DNA from: Papiliotrema nemorosa
Taxonomy: Eukaryota; Basidiomycota; Tremellomycetes; Tremellales; Rhynchogastremaceae
DNA: 64,000 bases
Direction of reading: 5' to 3'
Assembly (NCBI GenBank): GCA_032158125.1
Contig: JASKOT010000006.1
Span: 186,001 to 250,000 of the forward strand
Made by a program: the position numbers and the translations under genes. Positions within the stretch are counted from its first letter, which is position 1; every line of letters begins with the position of its first letter. The notes under the pieces are model-generated. The model did no database searches. It was not told where the DNA came from and was given only the letters and a program-made list of their open reading frames with translations. This document shows, piece by piece, positions 1 through 11,088 of the stretch.

Positions 1-1
1 C

Positions 2-685
2 TTTTGCATCATCTGTGTCAACGATGATAGGTTTAGCATGGTCCAGCGTATGATGCCACACAACACGAGCGAAAAACACCACAAGGATCACTTCAAAACG
101 TGTCTCCGGTCCTTGTTTCAGACGATAGATGGCCTCAATGCCGACCGGGTCAACGGACTTGCCAATCCATTACGATGTACGCCATGGTGGTCCGATGGCA
201 AACTCTTATGTCTCGATCCCGTGTGCAAAGCCAACAAGAGGGAATTCACCGACAAGCTGGAGTTTGCCAACCATTTAGCCGCTGTGCATCGATCTGCGCC
301 TTATGGGATTACACGTCTGCAGTTGCTGCCAGAGCTTGGATCGTTCACATGGGTTGATACTCAAGCTTTGGAAGCTGAACAAGAAGAGTGGACGGCGGAT
401 AAGAGGGAGGAGAAGTATCCAAAGAAGAAACGAGGCCAGCAGGCAGAGGCTCCCAAAAAGGGGGTGCGACGTAAACGTGCGGGAGAAAAGGCTCGTAAGG
501 CGCGAGAGACACTGCAAAAGGATAGAGAGGGAAAGGGAAAGGGTAGAGCCGCAGACGCGAGTGTCCATGAAGACGAGGAAGAGGAAGAGGACGAGGAAGA
601 GGACCATGGTGAGGTCGAGGACGGACTTCACGAGGAGAGTGACGATGACGAGCCAGGTCCATCGACCAAGCGGGCTCGAAAGTGA
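2..685 (+). CDS. Zinc-finger protein with acidic C-terminal tail (5' end missing)
   Basis: The frame is open to the left edge, so the true start lies outside the window; the first ATG seen is at 38. Just upstream of that ATG the same frame reads a Cys-x2-Cys pair followed by several His, like half of a zinc finger. A second finger-like block (C-x4-C-x15-H-x4-H, beginning CLDPVCK) lies near residues 60-85 counted from the ATG at 38. The C-terminal third is Lys/Arg-rich and then almost pure Glu/Asp, ending in a basic STKRARK tail, which suggests a nuclear, nucleic-acid or chromatin protein. The family is not recognised. It could be the end of a mobile-element or transcription-factor gene. Coding frame is likely; function is unknown. 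Confidence 0.55.
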   Translation, partial: FCIICVNDDRFSMVQRMMPHNTSEKHHKDHFKTCLRSLFQTIDGLNADRVNGLANPLRCTPWWSDGKLLCLDPVCKANKREFTDKLEFANHLAAVHRSAPYGITRLQLLPELGSFTWVDTQALEAEQEEWTADKREEKYPKKKRGQQAEAPKKGVRRKRAGEKARKARETLQKDREGKGKGRAADASVHEDEEEEEDEEEDHGEVEDGLHEESDDDEPGPSTKRARK

Positions 686-2890
686 CCTGTACGTCTTCAT
701 CAAGTGGTATGATAAGCCAACTGTAAATGGAATCATGGAACTTCCACGGGCTCTTTCTGTATATAGTTTCTTACTCAGGTCTCGTATAGGACCGCATATC
801 ATTCATGCATTCAATACCGACGCTAGCTCGACTCAAGCCAGGCGTAGAAATGGCGCAGTTTGGGCTTCCCAGCTACAGTATGTTGCGTCAACCTCTGAAC
901 GCTCAACAGCAAGCCCTGGCCATCTCACTTGATGCATTTAGTGATGTGAGATCGTCAGGATGGTCTGCTTTTCGAACCTAGATGTAGTGTCAAATCGTTG
1001 AGAGGGTCTAGTTGCCGGTCCGAGATGGTGTCGAATCGTTGGGACGGGCTACTTTCCGGTCAGCGATGGTGTCAAATCGTTGAGACGGCCTAGGTGCCGG
1101 TCCGAGATGGTGTCGAATCGTTGGGACGGGCTACTTTCCGGTCAGCGATGGTGTCAAATCGTTGAGACGGCCTAGGTGCCGGTCCGAGATGGTGTCGAAT
1201 CGTTGGGTTGGGCTACTTTCCGGTCAGCGATCGTGTCAAATCGCCACGACGGTCTACTTTCCGATCGCTATAACCCTAGCACTTCCCGCTTGGTCGAATC
1301 TCGTCAGATCATTTGAGGCTGAATCAAGCGTGTAACCGATTCTTTGCTTTCCATTCGCGATGACCTGCTACAGCATACATGGGAAGCCTGTTTGCGTGGT
1401 GACACACACATTTCAGCTTTCCTGTCCTCCACAAGGCAAATATATGTACTGAAGCAGAAAATCCTAGCGCAGAAAGTATCAGATTCTGTACCAGCGATAC
1501 TTGGAACAGGCAGAATGCACGCAGGAGTCTCATCACATTCAAGTCTTTGTAGTCGAGGGGATCAAACCTGCACAGCTGGGCGTTCCATACCGCAGACTTG
1601 ATCTACAGGGGTGATCGAACCAGAATTGTTTGCTCGTTCATATCCAATTTCGCTGCAGTCTAATGTGATTGACCTGTTCAAATATTCTTTGGTATATCAA
1701 GGCGTCCTCGATATACGAGTACCGTACAGATCTGTATCGGCCTCAATCAGCCCGTAATGTCGTCGCAGCAACAATAGAAGCTGCGCGACACAACTTCTCG
1801 AGCGCTCATTCACAGAGTGGTATCCCACCTACTTTCTGGTGCAGAATCAGTCTGGTCCATCACGGAGATCCCCCTGCTTTCGGCAAGTCATTCAATCGTA
1901 CAAGTGAATAATCTCCTGGTCTCACTTATGAACTGGCCTACACACACTTCAAGCAAGGGAGACATTATGCATGCTTCCCACTCGAAAGAGAGAGTCCTGT
2001 GACGTGGCATTTCCCCCTTGCCAAGGGGCTATCCCCTCTTGGGTACGTCTTCTCATTTCTCGACAACGATATTCATCTCGTCCATCATCACCTTTGATCC
2101 ATCTCATCATTGTAAACCCCTGTGTGACCATACACTTTTCGACAGAGGCTTTGCAGACCACCACAATCTTGACCACTCGCGATGCTCGCGTGTCAAGTCC
2201 TCCCGACCGCTCTACTTCGTTGGACCTTTCCGCCGATGACCCCTACAACAGATCACAAGTGACTATCGGCATGCATGGTATCTTTCTTCAACATGGACCA
2301 CGCATCACATCTATATCGTCGCAATACCCCCATGCATACACTGACCTATAGCAGAGCTTTACAGAGCGTGTAAAGCTGTATGGGTAAGATGACCCACGTG
2401 ACTAAAATGTAGGGACACCTCACCTCCACCTTTCCAGTCCACTTCGACTTCCACCTCGCTCACCCCGTATGTATCCCACCCGACCAATGTCGAACGCGAC
2501 CTACCATCAGGTGTCATTAGTGAGTCGTCGCAGTCATGCCTGAGGACCCCATACACCCCACACAACTCCTTATTGTTCGCCATGCATGGATTCCTGCGCG
2601 TCCCAATAAGGGAGGTGGGGAAGACTCATCGTCTCCTCTTCCTTCCTCCAGGTGACTGGATCCCTGCGCATGGCATCACTTTTACCTGACTTACCGATGA
2701 GCCGATGAATCTACATGGGAACATGCTTATGGATTAGCAAGACTACGCTTAGTCGGTCATTGGAGTGTGCACCCGACTACCCTCTTCTCGAGCGTCGTCT
2801 CGCCCGCCGACCTGTCTCTGATCTTCTCGGTCGAGCAATCTGCTCTTCTCCCCCATCACTCCATCATTTCCACTGCTCAAGCTCTCCGTG
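686..2890. other. Intergenic stretch holding a tandem repeat
   Basis: I see no convincing gene in these 2.2 kb. Small open frames occur on both strands but lack family resemblance and splice logic. The stretch includes the 82-bp tandem repeat at 980-1267 and must hold the promoter of the recombinase gene that starts at 2891. Confidence 0.5.
980..1267. repeat. 82-bp higher-order tandem repeat made of two alternating half units
   Basis: Seven half units of 39-43 bp alternate in two forms. One form reads cgagatggtgtcgaatcgtt and ends in ctactttccggtcag. The other reads cgatggtgtcaaatcgttga and ends in ggtgccggtc. The start of the first form recurs at 1021, 1103 and 1185, an exact 82-bp period. 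The outermost units at 980 and about 1228 have diverged. No coding frame runs through the array. Confidence 0.9.
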
Positions 2891-4949
2891 ATGCCCATCG
2901 TCTCTCCCCCTAGGCCGCAGAAACGCAACAAGGCCAGACAGCAGTCTCGCGGTCTATCAGTCATTTCCGATGCCGATATTACGAGTCAGCTATCGACCCC
3001 AGAACCCCCTATGGCAATCCCACCCATTGCCAAGTCGACAAAAAGACAACATGATGCTGCGCGAGATCGTTTCTCCGAGTTCCTGGGAGAACCTCGAAAC
3101 GTAGAGGTCGACGGAAAGGTTCCTGGCTCTTTTGAAGGATGGCTCAAGCTCGATATCCCCTTCCCCACCGTTGCCATCTTGAAAGGGTACATCCTGTGGT
3201 GGATAACTGGAGCTATAGGAAGGATCGTCGAACTCATTTCTGCTACGACGGTAATTGCCTGGTACTTGACTTTCTGCGCAGTATGGAGACGAGCTACCGG
3301 GGTCAAGGTCGACAAGGAGAAGCGGACGATGGGCATGAGAGCAGTTGTTCACATGATCAAGGAACACGGTCTTGGATGGAAATCAGGGGCAAAGGCAAGA
3401 CTCGACCTCTCTTCCATCCGAGCTCTACAGCAATGTTGCCTGACACCCGGCTGGACATGGCTCTTCCGAAAACGATATCGCTTATCGATTCTCTGCTTTA
3501 TCGCCCTCGCCTGTCAGACTGCCTGTCGACCTGGAGCTATGGTGAAACCTATGGGGGAGCCTAGAGACGGAGATGATAATCGGGAGGGAGCCTTCTTCGG
3601 GGACTTTGAGCTCTGGGTATCTGCAGCGGTCACAGATGGAGGGCCAAACGATATCCACGGCTATTTCCGACCCCGACACGGCAAGACTCGGCAAAGTCGC
3701 AACAAGTCGTTCCCCCTGCCCATCGTCACTTCGTCAATCATGGATTCTGCGCCCAAGATGCTCTTGTTCTCGATGTACATCGACAAGAAGATTACAAAGG
3801 AAACTCTCCATTCCTACTTTGAGCCCGCCTACCTCTCTGATCAACCTCGTAAGCGTATCACCATGACTCCAGATGTGTGCGTAGAGTCCTCGAATGTCCT
3901 GGAGGTTGCGCTGACGAAAAGGTCTTCATCGAGAGTCTTTAGTATGCACAACGGTCGTTCGATGAGGACATTATACGTCACCAACGCCTTGACTGACATG
4001 TCGATCCATGTCGGTATGGAAATTCCGGCCACAGCCTACTCGTTTAGACACGCAGGCGCGTTCGCGCTGGACCAAGTTGGAGGTGAGTTGGGCATAATTG
4101 GAGCTGATGCAGTGCCGCTCGAGGGTATCAAATCGCAGCTCACCCACGCACCGAACGGAAACTCCGTCCTGACATACCTCGGTAAAGGACTGTAAGTGAT
4201 AGGGATACTTCAACGCTGAATGTCCAGGATGTCTGTGGTCGGTCCGATACTTCCAGAGCACGAAAAGTGTCACCAAATCGAACGGGACCGAATCTTTTCG
4301 ATCGCATCGCAACCGAATCCTTTCGCACCGAACACTCTGAACTCGGCTGAATTGGAAGAGATCGAGCAAAACGAGGACTGTGCGTGACACACCTCGAACG
4401 CTGTTACTGACGAGCTTAGTGCAACAGTACAAGACTGAGCGAAAACGAGCTCTGGAGGTCGACAAATCGGCATTATCTGCGGAGGATTCCAAGAAGCGTC
4501 AAAAGACTTTGACCAGTCTTAGTGGCAAGGAGAACCATTTGCGAAAGGGACTCACCAAGGACAAGCTGGCAGACAAGAGGCAGGCTTTTTTCGATTCGCA
4601 GCGATCTGCCGGTCCCAACATACCCTCTGCTCAATGCTCCTCATCTTCCACCGTCGATGGCTCCGTGCCTTTCCAGGTTCATGTCGACGCTGTAGGTCAC
4701 CCACCAATGATCCGACTCTTTACGCTCCTTTCACGACCACCTTCTGATTTGCTCGTCATTTTCAATGAGCTCATTGAGCTCGTCGACATTTGCTTCGGTC
4801 CAGAGATGAAGATTCGGCGAACGAGGGCTGACAACGGTCATGCAGAGGACGAGGAGGCAACTGACGAGGAAGAGTTGGATGAGAGGGTCGACATGGAAGT
4901 GATAGGCGAGGACCTGGTCGAGGAGTTGCAGGATTCGTTCGAAGAGTAG
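2891..4949 (+). CDS. Tyrosine recombinase, DUF3435/Crypton type
   Basis: Three exons (2891-4191, 4228-4379, 4420-4949) joined by 36- and 40-nt introns give about 660 residues. Tyrosine-recombinase catalytic positions are visible in order: Arg213 in TACRPGAM (box I), Arg386 in YSFRHAG (box II, with Tyr383 where His is usual), His419, and the nucleophile candidate Tyr429 in SVLTYLGK, ten residues after His419. The tail beyond residue 434 is basic, then strongly acidic. Enzymes of this type cut and rejoin DNA through a 3'-phosphotyrosine link and move Cryptons and, in ascomycetes, Starships. The frame stays open across all exons and no stop interrupts the catalytic core. It could be an active or recently active element, or a domesticated copy. 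The ATG at 2891 is the first in the frame; a GTG precedes it directly. Confidence 0.75.
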
Positions 4950-5262
4950 AATTCTCGGGTACATTCCCGAGTCACTCATGTACACATTACGCTACGGGAT
5001 AACAATCGGAATGCCCATGACAGTTTCAGTCACATGTGACTCGTTGGCGAATGTTCATCCCTTTTTCGACCCAGATTTCGGAATGCATTCAGCCAGACGT
5101 TGGTACGCTGGGTCAGTGTGACCAAGACAGGCATAATTACCGACATGCAGAACGGCAAGGCTATACAGGCAGTACTCGAGTGATGAATTCGACTTGGAGC
5201 GTCTTCCCGGTGATATAAGGACACGATTTATGTTGGTAGCATGAGACAAGGTGCATTACAGT
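4950..5262. other. Gap between convergent genes
   Basis: This 313-bp gap separates the 3' ends of the recombinase gene (+) and PHO89 (-). I see no gene in it. It should hold both 3' untranslated regions and, if the recombinase is a Crypton, possibly its right end. I could not identify an end sequence. Confidence 0.4.
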
Positions 5263-7157
5263 CTATGAGGAGAAGTGAGGCGCATTGAGGAACAAGGCGC
5301 AAGCAATTCCAGCAATGGAACCAGCAATCTGGATTCGTCAGAAAAATCAACAACACGAAAAAATCGACTCACAGGAATCGTGGCGATCCAAGAGATCATC
5401 AAGAGAGCGACTCGGTGCCAGTTGACGGCCTTGAGCGATCCGTTGGTCAGTCCGACACCGACAGTGGCACCGGTGATACACATGGAGGTCGAGACGGGGA
5501 GCGAGTATTGCGAGAAAATGAGCACGGTCAAAGCGGCACCCATCTCCATGGAACATCCTCGAGAAGGCGAGTGGTAGGTAATCTTGTTACCCATGACCTT
5601 CATAATGTTGAAACCGTAGGTGCACAGACCCAACGAGATGGCAAGCGCCAAGACGGCCAATTGCCATGGCTCGACGGGGAGCTTGGCAGCGGCGGGGTCT
5701 CCAGTCTTCCAGGCAGAGTAGATGACGGCCCATGGAGCAACCGAGTTTCCGATATCATTGGCACCGTGGGCAAACGAGGCGGTACAGGCGGTGATGATCT
5801 GGACAAACGAGTAGGAATGTTCGACCTCGTTGGAATACTTGTGGGCATAGCTGTAAACTTGCTCCATTCGTCGACCTTCCGGGGTACCGGCGATACCCGT
5901 CTGAGCGGCGTGGATATCATAGTGGACACCGTACATGAGACCGACGACGATTTGAGCCGGGATTCGTTGGATGATGGTCTTGACATTGTGCAGCTCGTAA
6001 ATGGCACCGGGACCTCGTCGGTGGGTGTGAAGGTATCGCATGGCCCAACCGAATGGACCCTTGTTCTTTCGCATCTTGGTGTGGAGTCGCTCTTGTGCGG
6101 CGGCAAGCTGCTCCTCGTAGGAGAGCTCGAGTTGGTGCAAGGGGGGTTGCTGTGGGGATCGTGCCTTTTCCTCGCCTCCGATCGACGACTCGTCTTCAAT
6201 GTTGCCAGTTTGCGGGAGGACCGACTCGTGGACGGGCTCGTCAATGTCGGCATCGTGTTGCACGACGGCATAGTTGGGGACCACGGCGAGGTCTTCACCG
6301 TTGGCCGGGGCGGGTCGCTTGAAGAGGAGGGGTCCCATGAACGCGTGGTACCACTTGACGGTAGGGTCTCGCTTGATGACCTTGGCGTGAACGTAGGGGA
6401 CGAAAAAGAGGGCAGACAGGATAAACATGCCGAATCCGACACCGAGGACGACCGAGGCAATGTACCATCCGGGTTTCTTGTTGAGACCGAGCTTGGGCGA
6501 TCCCTTGTAGACGACCGACAGAGTGCAGATGGACGAGGCGATGAGGAAGAAAAAGGGGGACGTGTAGACTGACCATGGGATGGGGTTCTTTCTCACGTGG
6601 ACGACCAGCTTGATGAGCATGAAGATGATCCCACCGAGACACGCGGCGATGGCGGGGGCCATACCGAGACCGGCGAAAATGGCACCCAATCCGTTGCCCT
6701 TGTTCCAACCCCATTTGACATTCTTGGCTCCGGCAGTGGCAATGCCGACACCGGCCACGGCAGAGATGAGCGAGTAGGACGAAGAGACGTGGGCAGAGTG
6801 TCGAGTACACCACATGACCCAGGTGGAAGCACCGGCGAGCGCACAGGTGAATGCGAGCATTTGCACACCGGCGTCGTTTCGGAAAGCGCTCACGGGGATG
6901 ATGCCGTTTTTGATAGTCGAGGCGGTTCGGGAGCCTACCAGTGTCGCTCCGAGGACTTCGAAAATGGTACCGAGCACCATGGCTTGTCGGTACGAGATGG
7001 ATCGCGAGGAGACGGACGTGGCCCACGCGTTGGCGACATCGTCTGAGGTGAGCTGGGTTTGTCATCTGTACTCACTGGCACCGTTGTTGTACGCATCGAG
7101 AAAGGCGAAGAATGTACCAATCACAAAGATGTAGGTGTATTGGTCGAGGACGGCCAT
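5263..7157 (-). CDS. PHO89: Sodium/phosphate symporter (PHO4 family, Pho89-like)
   Basis: Exons 7076-7157, 5373-7042 and 5263-5328, with 33- and 44-nt introns, encode about 605 residues. The family signature appears twice, as expected for its internal duplication: GANDVANAWATS near the N-terminus (codons split by intron 1) and GANDIGNSVAPW in the C-terminal half. Many hydrophobic segments flank a hydrophilic central loop rich in Glu, Pro and Gln, which is the usual PHO4 layout. The last exon restores the conserved end NAPHFSS after the second intron. The protein would import phosphate with sodium at the plasma membrane, normally under phosphate starvation and at alkaline pH. VTC1, a polyphosphate gene, lies 5.7 kb away. 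Confidence 0.93.
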
Positions 7158-9090
7158 TTTGGTGGATGTTGGAGTGGTCGACTTTTCTGGCCGCTCCTTA
7201 TACCTCGAGCCATCCTCACTATCGTGTGGATTTTGTTGAAAAAGTCTTGGCAGAGTGTTCTTTTTCCGGTGTCTGGGCAGGAATCACGCTTAATGGGTCT
7301 AGACGAGATTGATACGTCTCACCAATCAGAATGTCAAGATGGATCACACGTTGCATCGTTGTAAACGTTTCTTGTCAATCAGGAACGAGACCCAATGGTT
7401 TGATTCCGTAGATCTTTCCCCTGGCCTCTGGGTTTGCGCCCTGATGCCGGCATGGGTTATTATCCAGGTGGCCACAAAAGTCTTGGCATCTCGCGAGCTC
7501 GTGTGAGTAGCGCGCTCTTGTCTTTTCGGTGCGGTTGTGATTTGATGCGACACGGCGTGGTGGTGACAAACGTGTCCACACAGTGTGGAACGTTTTGTCA
7601 GAAAACGCACGAGCATCCTCGCTAGGGTGTTCGGGTTGTCGGGGAGGTGGATGGTTCGGAGCGATGGTGGCCTCTTTGCTGGTGGGGGTGGTTTTCAAAT
7701 GGAGCGGTTTTTAGTTCACGGAGCTCAGAGATTGGATGCATTGCCACGACCTACACGCCCGCCGGAGACTGACCATGATCGCGAAGCCTTTGCCGAAAGA
7801 CCGTATCACGCGGGATTTTCGATGACAAATCGCGGCTCCGACGCCTAGCCCGTGGCCTCCATGGCCCGCACCTAGACCCGCTATAACACAGAATTCTACC
7901 AAGATGGTGACATTTGGCGGTATGACACTTTGCTCGATCCTTCCGTTCTACAATCCGTATGAACAGGCTCCACAGCATCATCCATAACAGACGTCACGCA
8001 GAAATCCCCTTGAAGCTGCGTCTCCGCTTCTGGGTGAGTTATGGGTATGGCCTTTGGTTGGCACTGTTAATGCTCTGCCCGTCAAGCTGCTACGGGGGTC
8101 GGAATGTCTTGAAACGGACTGTGACTCGATCAACAGGTAGAAACGACCCTTCGTATTCAGGTGGGAGCGATACGGAGGATCGGTATCGAGCGCTCTAAAG
8201 GGTGAAAGACGCCCACTTGATATCCGATGGCATGGAACAGAGTGTTTGTTCCCGTCATTGAAGGGTGGGGTCAACATCCTGGAGTTCGTATCAGCTGCCC
8301 AGTGCTGGCCAGCACGTATGCTTCATGCCTATGCTACGCTTTCATGGTCTCGTAGTACAACTTGTCCTTTGGCATCTCTCGGCTCCCAGACACAGTTACA
8401 AAAGGTTCTCTATAGCGCTGATTTGAGCAGACGCGCTGGCTCGCTGGGATGGAATCGTCTGTAGGGGATAGACAGTATTCTGGGCCTTTCGTGGGAGGGT
8501 GAGGGCCCGTAGCAGTGGCAAGTGCATACGAGTGCTATATGATCGCCGAATTATGAGTTTGATCGCCCAAGTCGCCCTCAGCCAATCGAGGTCCAGGCAA
8601 TCTGCTCTTCCATACACTCTTGCTCTATCTTCGTCGTCTCGTTGAGCCGAGGACAACCGCTCCTGCTTTACACTGTGCATACAATAACGCATCGAGTACA
8701 AACATTCAGGTGGGTTCCGCGCGGCGAAATAATCTTGTTTTCTCGGAAGCGCCGGATTGGGATTCGAAGACTCTTCCCACCTCCATCGCCTCTTCACAGA
8801 CCCCCAGACTCATTGAGTGCATAGTCCCGGCAAGATTGGACACTGTTCAGACAGGCTTGACCTACTTGCAAATGCATGCGTCGAGTCAAGTCTTGGGCGG
8901 CAAATTTTTTCCTTCGATCCCTTTCCTCCCGGTCGGTCGCGCGGGAATGGGAATAACTCGGCCCCGCGGTGAGGTAGGGGGGTGTGTAATATATCATCTT
9001 GTAGCCGAGATGCATGGCTGTCGGCGTGGCTCGTTTTAGTAGCGGTAGGATGCAAAAAGACCGTGAAAAGAAGCGAACGAATGAAAAATT
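7158..9090. other. Intergenic stretch upstream of PHO89
   Basis: I see no gene I can support in these 1.9 kb. The part next to 7157 must carry the PHO89 promoter. Short open frames (for example 8396-8797 on the minus strand) have no family features. Confidence 0.5.
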
Positions 9091-9195
9091 TGTCCCTACT
9101 GAGATTCGAACTCAGGGCTGAGGATTGCACTGCACCAGCAGCTCATACATTGCACATATGAGACCTCCGATTTTACCAGACTAATCGATAGAGAC
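9091..9195 (-). tRNA. tRNA-Met(CAU), elongator type, with a 31-nt intron
   Basis: Read on the minus strand, all four arms form. The acceptor is GTCTCTA with TAGGGAC (one T-G wobble) and discriminator A; the D arm is GATT/AATC; the T arm is CTGAG-TTCGAAT-CTCAG. The anticodon loop CTCATA carries CAT. The anticodon stem has a T31/T39 mismatch, the same as the yeast elongator tRNA-Met. A 31-nt intron follows position 37 and contains TATGAG, complementary to the loop, as in the anticodon-intron pairing of eukaryotic pre-tRNAs. A run of five T follows the 3' end, a Pol III terminator. Mature length is about 74 nt. Confidence 0.85.
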
Positions 9196-10319
9196 TTGTT
9201 TCTTCACGGCCAATAGCAATATATATCCTGTTGACAAAAAACTGGAAAGGAGAAGCAAAAGAGTTGATGAGTGTTGAGCTGGACTAACCTGACAGGATCT
9301 TGCTGTCTGGCTTGTCTGTACTACTGCCCACTAGTATCTGTCTCGGCCAAGAGGAAAGTGTGTCCAGGATATTTGGCACATTGCTGTCACATTGCTCCAC
9401 TACTAGTTGTCACGTTGCTCCACTACTAGTTACCAGCCCAACGCGTGACTAGTTTATCTAGCCTAGAGAGAGAGAAGGTACTCAACGATATATGTGAACT
9501 TAGTTACCAGTAACTAAGTCGTCTAAGTCGCTGAGGGTTGAGTGATAATCGCCGAGGCTGAACGAGATGAACGAGATTCGAGCGAGAGTGACTGGAGGAC
9601 GAGAATAGCCGAAGCTAAAGATGACTTGAGACCAGAACTGCGAGTAGATAACGAGTAGTGATGCAGAAAGCACTGTTATAGTGTTGTATTGACTCATTAA
9701 CAAGAAGCTAAAGAAAAGGAATCCACCGTCTTCTCCAAGTACTTATATATCTTTCTGGTCATGAACGAAGGATTCCTTGGGCGTTGAATGAGCGTTGAGT
9801 GATGACGAAGAGTTGAACGATATTCCACCTTTCGATCTACCTTTCGTTGGACTTCTTCGGCGATAATCGGTTTCTCAGCGAGAATCGTCGAGTAGTCGTT
9901 GAAGTAGGCGATTCCAGCAAATCAGGCGAAGTCGTTGAGGTCTCGGTCATATATCCTCGGTTGTTGGTGGCAAAAGTAAGTCGCGTCGAGGTAGCCTTCA
10001 TGACATCCATGACCCGAGAGATATATAAGTACCAGGAGGAAGGCGGTGGATTTCTTTGCTTTAGCTTCCTGTTATTGAGTCAATACAACACCATAACAGT
10101 GCTTTCTGCATCACTACTCATTATCTACTCATAGTCTTGCCCTCTGTCATCTCTAGTCCGCTAAACCCTCCTGCCTTGTTCACTCTCGGTGATCATCACT
10201 CAACCCTTGAAGACTTAGGCAACTTAGTCACTGGTAATTAAGTTCACATATATTGTAGAGGACCTTCTCTATTTGTGGTAGATACACTAGTCACGTGTTG
10301 GGCTGGTAACTAGTAGTGG

Positions 10320-11002
10320 AGCAATGTCAGGGGTGACACTGCGAGGTAGCCGACGACCAGCCTCTCGACGAGCGAAGATCGCCGACAAACAAGGAACTTC
10401 AAAGAACTTAGGTTCTTTTCCGATTGACACTGCGAGGTAGCCGACGACCAGCCTCTCGACGAGCGAAGATCGCCGACAAACAAGGAACTTCGAAGAACTT
10501 AGGTTCTTTTCCGATTCTTATTGTTTTGCCACCGTTTATTATTGTTCTTGCCCGACGCAAGACTATCCTTATTGTCTCCGAAACAACGGCGAAGTTCGGC
10601 ACCATCAGCTGAAGAGGGAACAAAAAGGATCCAAAGTTATTCGCGCAAGAGTGCCTATTGTTCATCCCGAACAATAGGGAACTTCGACGATACAACAATA
10701 AGGTCGGATAGTGGACGCATGGGTCGGGCAGCGAGAGGAGTCTTTTGAATGAGGTATAAAGATGAGTCGTCGAGCGTCGAGGATCCTCAGCGATCCTCGA
10801 TTAGCAGTCACTGGTAGTTACTCGTAGTTGATATCCTCGCATCCATCGTCTTTGTTTTACTCGAACTTCGCTTGAGACAGTTGATCTTATCCTACGTCGT
10901 TGGCTACTCTCAGTCCCCAACGACCCTCGCCTAGCTTCGACGAACTTCCTTTAGGTTAGGGCCAACCCAGGATAGGATCAACCCCACGCTTCTGACAAGC
11001 AA
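10320..11002. mobile_element. Solo LTR (10325-10997) with 5-bp target duplication AGCAA
   Basis: The element begins TGTCAG and ends CTGACA, so it has TG...CA ends inside a 6-bp inverted repeat, and it is bracketed by perfect AGCAA repeats at 10320-10324 and 10998-11002. Removing element plus one repeat restores ctagtagtggagcaatgtga, which matches the other arm of the host inverted repeat, so the empty site can be read directly. The length of 673 bp, a TATAAA at 10755-10760 and the lack of coding sequence fit an LTR left by recombination between the ends of a retrotransposon. It contains a 91-bp tandem duplication. Confidence 0.85.
10335..10516. repeat. 91-bp direct tandem duplication inside the solo LTR
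   Basis: Two adjacent copies begin gacactgcgaggtagccgac at 10335 and 10426. They differ at a single base (caaagaac versus cgaagaac), so the duplication is recent or has been homogenised. Confidence 0.93.
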
Positions 11003-11014
11003 TGTGACAATTGA

Positions 11015-11088
11015 TAAGCATTGAACTGCATCAGCAATTCATACATTGCAAATATGGACCTTCGCTTTTCCTACTAAGCGATAGGGAC
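11015..11088 (-). pseudogene. Truncated tRNA-Met-like copy
   Basis: Read on the minus strand it starts with a perfect acceptor 5' half GTCCCTA, a D arm (GCTT/AAGC), a CAT-containing loop and a relic of the same intron (TTTGCAATGTATGA against TGTGCAATGTATGA in the intact gene). Homology then stops and no T arm or 3' acceptor half follows. The 5' flank is also homologous to that of the intact tRNA at 9091-9195, down to a shared agctggacta about 90 bp away, so this is a diverged segmental duplicate. It lacks the 3' half and should not be functional. Confidence 0.7.

Larger units (their letters stand above)
9385..11009. mobile_element. Long imperfect inverted-repeat element with TG...CA ends
   Basis: The sequence from 9385 rightward (TGTCACATTGCTCCACTA...) reappears as its reverse complement ending at 11009. 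Homology continues for about 400 bp into each arm, including shared blocks such as gatgcagaaagcactgttat and a cttatatat stretch. The arms flank a unique centre at about 9800-10010. The flanks ATTGC and ATTGA look like a 5-bp target duplication with one change. The left arm has an extra 23-bp internal duplication of its end. The right arm is interrupted by the solo LTR at 10325-10997; without it the element is about 947 bp. It could be a foldback/MITE-like element or two LTRs of one family in opposite orientation. No open frame inside suggests an enzyme. Confidence 0.7.

Noticed and set aside
980..1267. Possible CRISPR array
   Set aside because: There are no unique spacers; adjacent units are near-identical tandem copies, and the genome is eukaryotic.
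5415..6572. A 385-codon open frame on the plus strand
   Set aside because: It lies fully antisense to PHO89, whose frame has clear family motifs. The Gly/Asp/Val-rich product is a codon-bias shadow.
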